Source: Nostoc sp. NMS9 (GTDB taxonomy: Bacteria; Cyanobacteriota; Cyanobacteriia; Cyanobacteriales; Nostocaceae). Taken from it: a DNA stretch of 64,000 nt. The stretch spans positions 1 through 64,000 of the forward strand of contig NZ_JABXKL010000005.1 in assembly GCF_017114995.1 (NCBI RefSeq), read 5' to 3'. This document shows positions 63,546 to 64,000 of the stretch, in pieces. Both the position numbers and the translations under genes were made by a program. Below the pieces are notes generated by a model. That model did no database searches. It saw nothing but the letters and a program-made list of their open reading frames with translations, and had not been told where the DNA came from. Positions within the stretch are counted from its first letter, which is position 1, and every line of letters begins with the position of its first letter.

Positions 63546-63869
63546 TTGCGCGATTGCCGTTATATTGGGCTAGCTAAAACTCATCTACAGCATATTCTGA
63601 CTGCTGCCGCTATCAATTTAGGTCGAGTTTTCGCATGGTTGGAGGAGATACCAAGAGCTAGAACTCGCTCCTCACACTTTGCAAGACTGGCAGACTCTAC
63701 TGATACCGCCAGCGCAAAACAGTCTGTTGGATTGCCAACGGTAAGAGAACTTGAAATTTTACGTGAGCGTGTTTTGTCTAAACTGAAGTTGGGTACGCAA
63801 GCTTCTGGGTATAAAACTGCTCAGAAGGCTCTCAATCGTTTGATCGCTGAACTAATCGGTTCAGTTTAG
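63546..63869 (+). pseudogene. IS1182-type transposase, C-terminal part
   Basis: The frame reads RDCRYIGLAKTHLQHILTAA then AINLGRVFAWLEE, the C-terminal region of the same transposase family, and runs on to 63869. It is in another frame from the N-terminal part. The junction near 63535-63550 joins sequences that should be a few hundred codons apart. Confidence 0.82.
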
Positions 63870-63891
63870 CTGTTTGGGGAATTTGCCAACG

Positions 63892-64000
63892 GTATCCGGA
63901 GCGAGTCGAGGACTGGGCAAAAGTACCGCTTTGAATCTGGCTAAAAAAGGGGTTGATGTAATCGTCACTTACCATCGCAATGCCGAGGAAGCCGCTAAAG
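63892..64000 (+). pseudogene. 5'-truncated short-chain dehydrogenase at window end
   Basis: The frame from 63892 reads VSGASRGLGKSTALNLAKKG then VDVIVTYHRNAEEAAK, the cofactor-binding start of an SDR. It begins within the right terminal repeat of the IS element (GTATCCGGAGCG). The 10 or so N-terminal residues expected before the glycine motif are not found on the other side of the element. The 3' end lies beyond the window. Confidence 0.75.

Larger units (their letters stand above)
62962..63898. mobile_element. IS1182-like element, internally deleted
   Basis: Terminal inverted repeats: CGGATACCGTTGGCGAA at 62962-62978 and, at 63882-63898, its complement with one mismatch (17 bp). A perfect 10-bp hairpin (CTTTCCGTGT with ACACGGAAAG, 63038-63060) lies near the left end. 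Inside are an N-terminal and a C-terminal piece of a transposase without its catalytic core. Confidence 0.82.

Overview
The window looks like chromosome of a filamentous, heterocyst-forming cyanobacterium of the Nostoc group. Evidence: many HIP1 octamers (GCGATCGC); heptanucleotide STRR arrays and several families of small palindromic elements; a hetP-type differentiation gene with an upstream palindrome of the HetR-operator type; a Cph1-like phytochrome with an Rcp-type regulator; and a cyanobacterial arsenosugar operon. No rRNA, tRNA or CRISPR array was seen.

Layout. 1-8.3 kb: a candidate conflict or cell-death locus. A caspase/STAND-NTPase/WD40 protein (3' end outside the window) is divergent from a Trypco1-type small protein. 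Nearby lies a second WD40 protein whose caspase core and Walker A region have been removed by an in-frame deletion. 8.6-14.2 kb: a GH116 glucosidase, then a decayed peptidase-C39 exporter fragment (possible hetC remnant), the HetR-type palindrome and hetP. 14.2-24.7 kb: rpe, an S8 peptidase followed by a lipoprotein serpin, an EgtC-like amidotransferase, a response-regulator/glutaredoxin/thioredoxin-reductase fusion without CxxC motifs, an SMR transporter and an Eis-like acetyltransferase. 24.7-27.2 kb: an island of small elements: a RAYT transposase split around a four-helix-bundle gene, two copies of a ~150-bp MITE and a 21-bp minisatellite.

27.2-41.2 kb: an AMIN/serine-hydrolase protein, a large di-heme peroxidase, an EamA transporter, a DUF1400 hydrolase, a MazF pseudogene, a degenerate CTP-synthase-like amidotransferase, and a light-signalling cluster (phytochrome, Rcp regulator, REC-GAF histidine kinase). 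41.2-54.3 kb: truB, a CheR-type methyltransferase, an HD hydrolase, DUF2993 and DUF2231 proteins, an Arg/Tyr repeat secreted protein, a GH38 alpha-mannosidase and cyanobacterial unknowns. 54.3-64 kb: a plsC-family gene broken by a MITE, a lipase-like hydrolase, an AlbA_2 protein, an orphan ParD antitoxin, and the arsenosugar operon (arsM, Pit transporter, arsS, GNAT remnant, SDR). The window ends with an internally deleted IS1182-like element abutting a 5'-truncated SDR gene.

A theme across the window is how small repeats remodel genes. STRR-type repeats sit in frame inside two histidine kinases and the mannosidase, heptad arrays reach the start codons of two genes, and MITEs have split or flanked others. 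One MITE can be compared directly with an uninterrupted paralogous site in the same window, and another can be excised on paper to restore a plsC reading frame.
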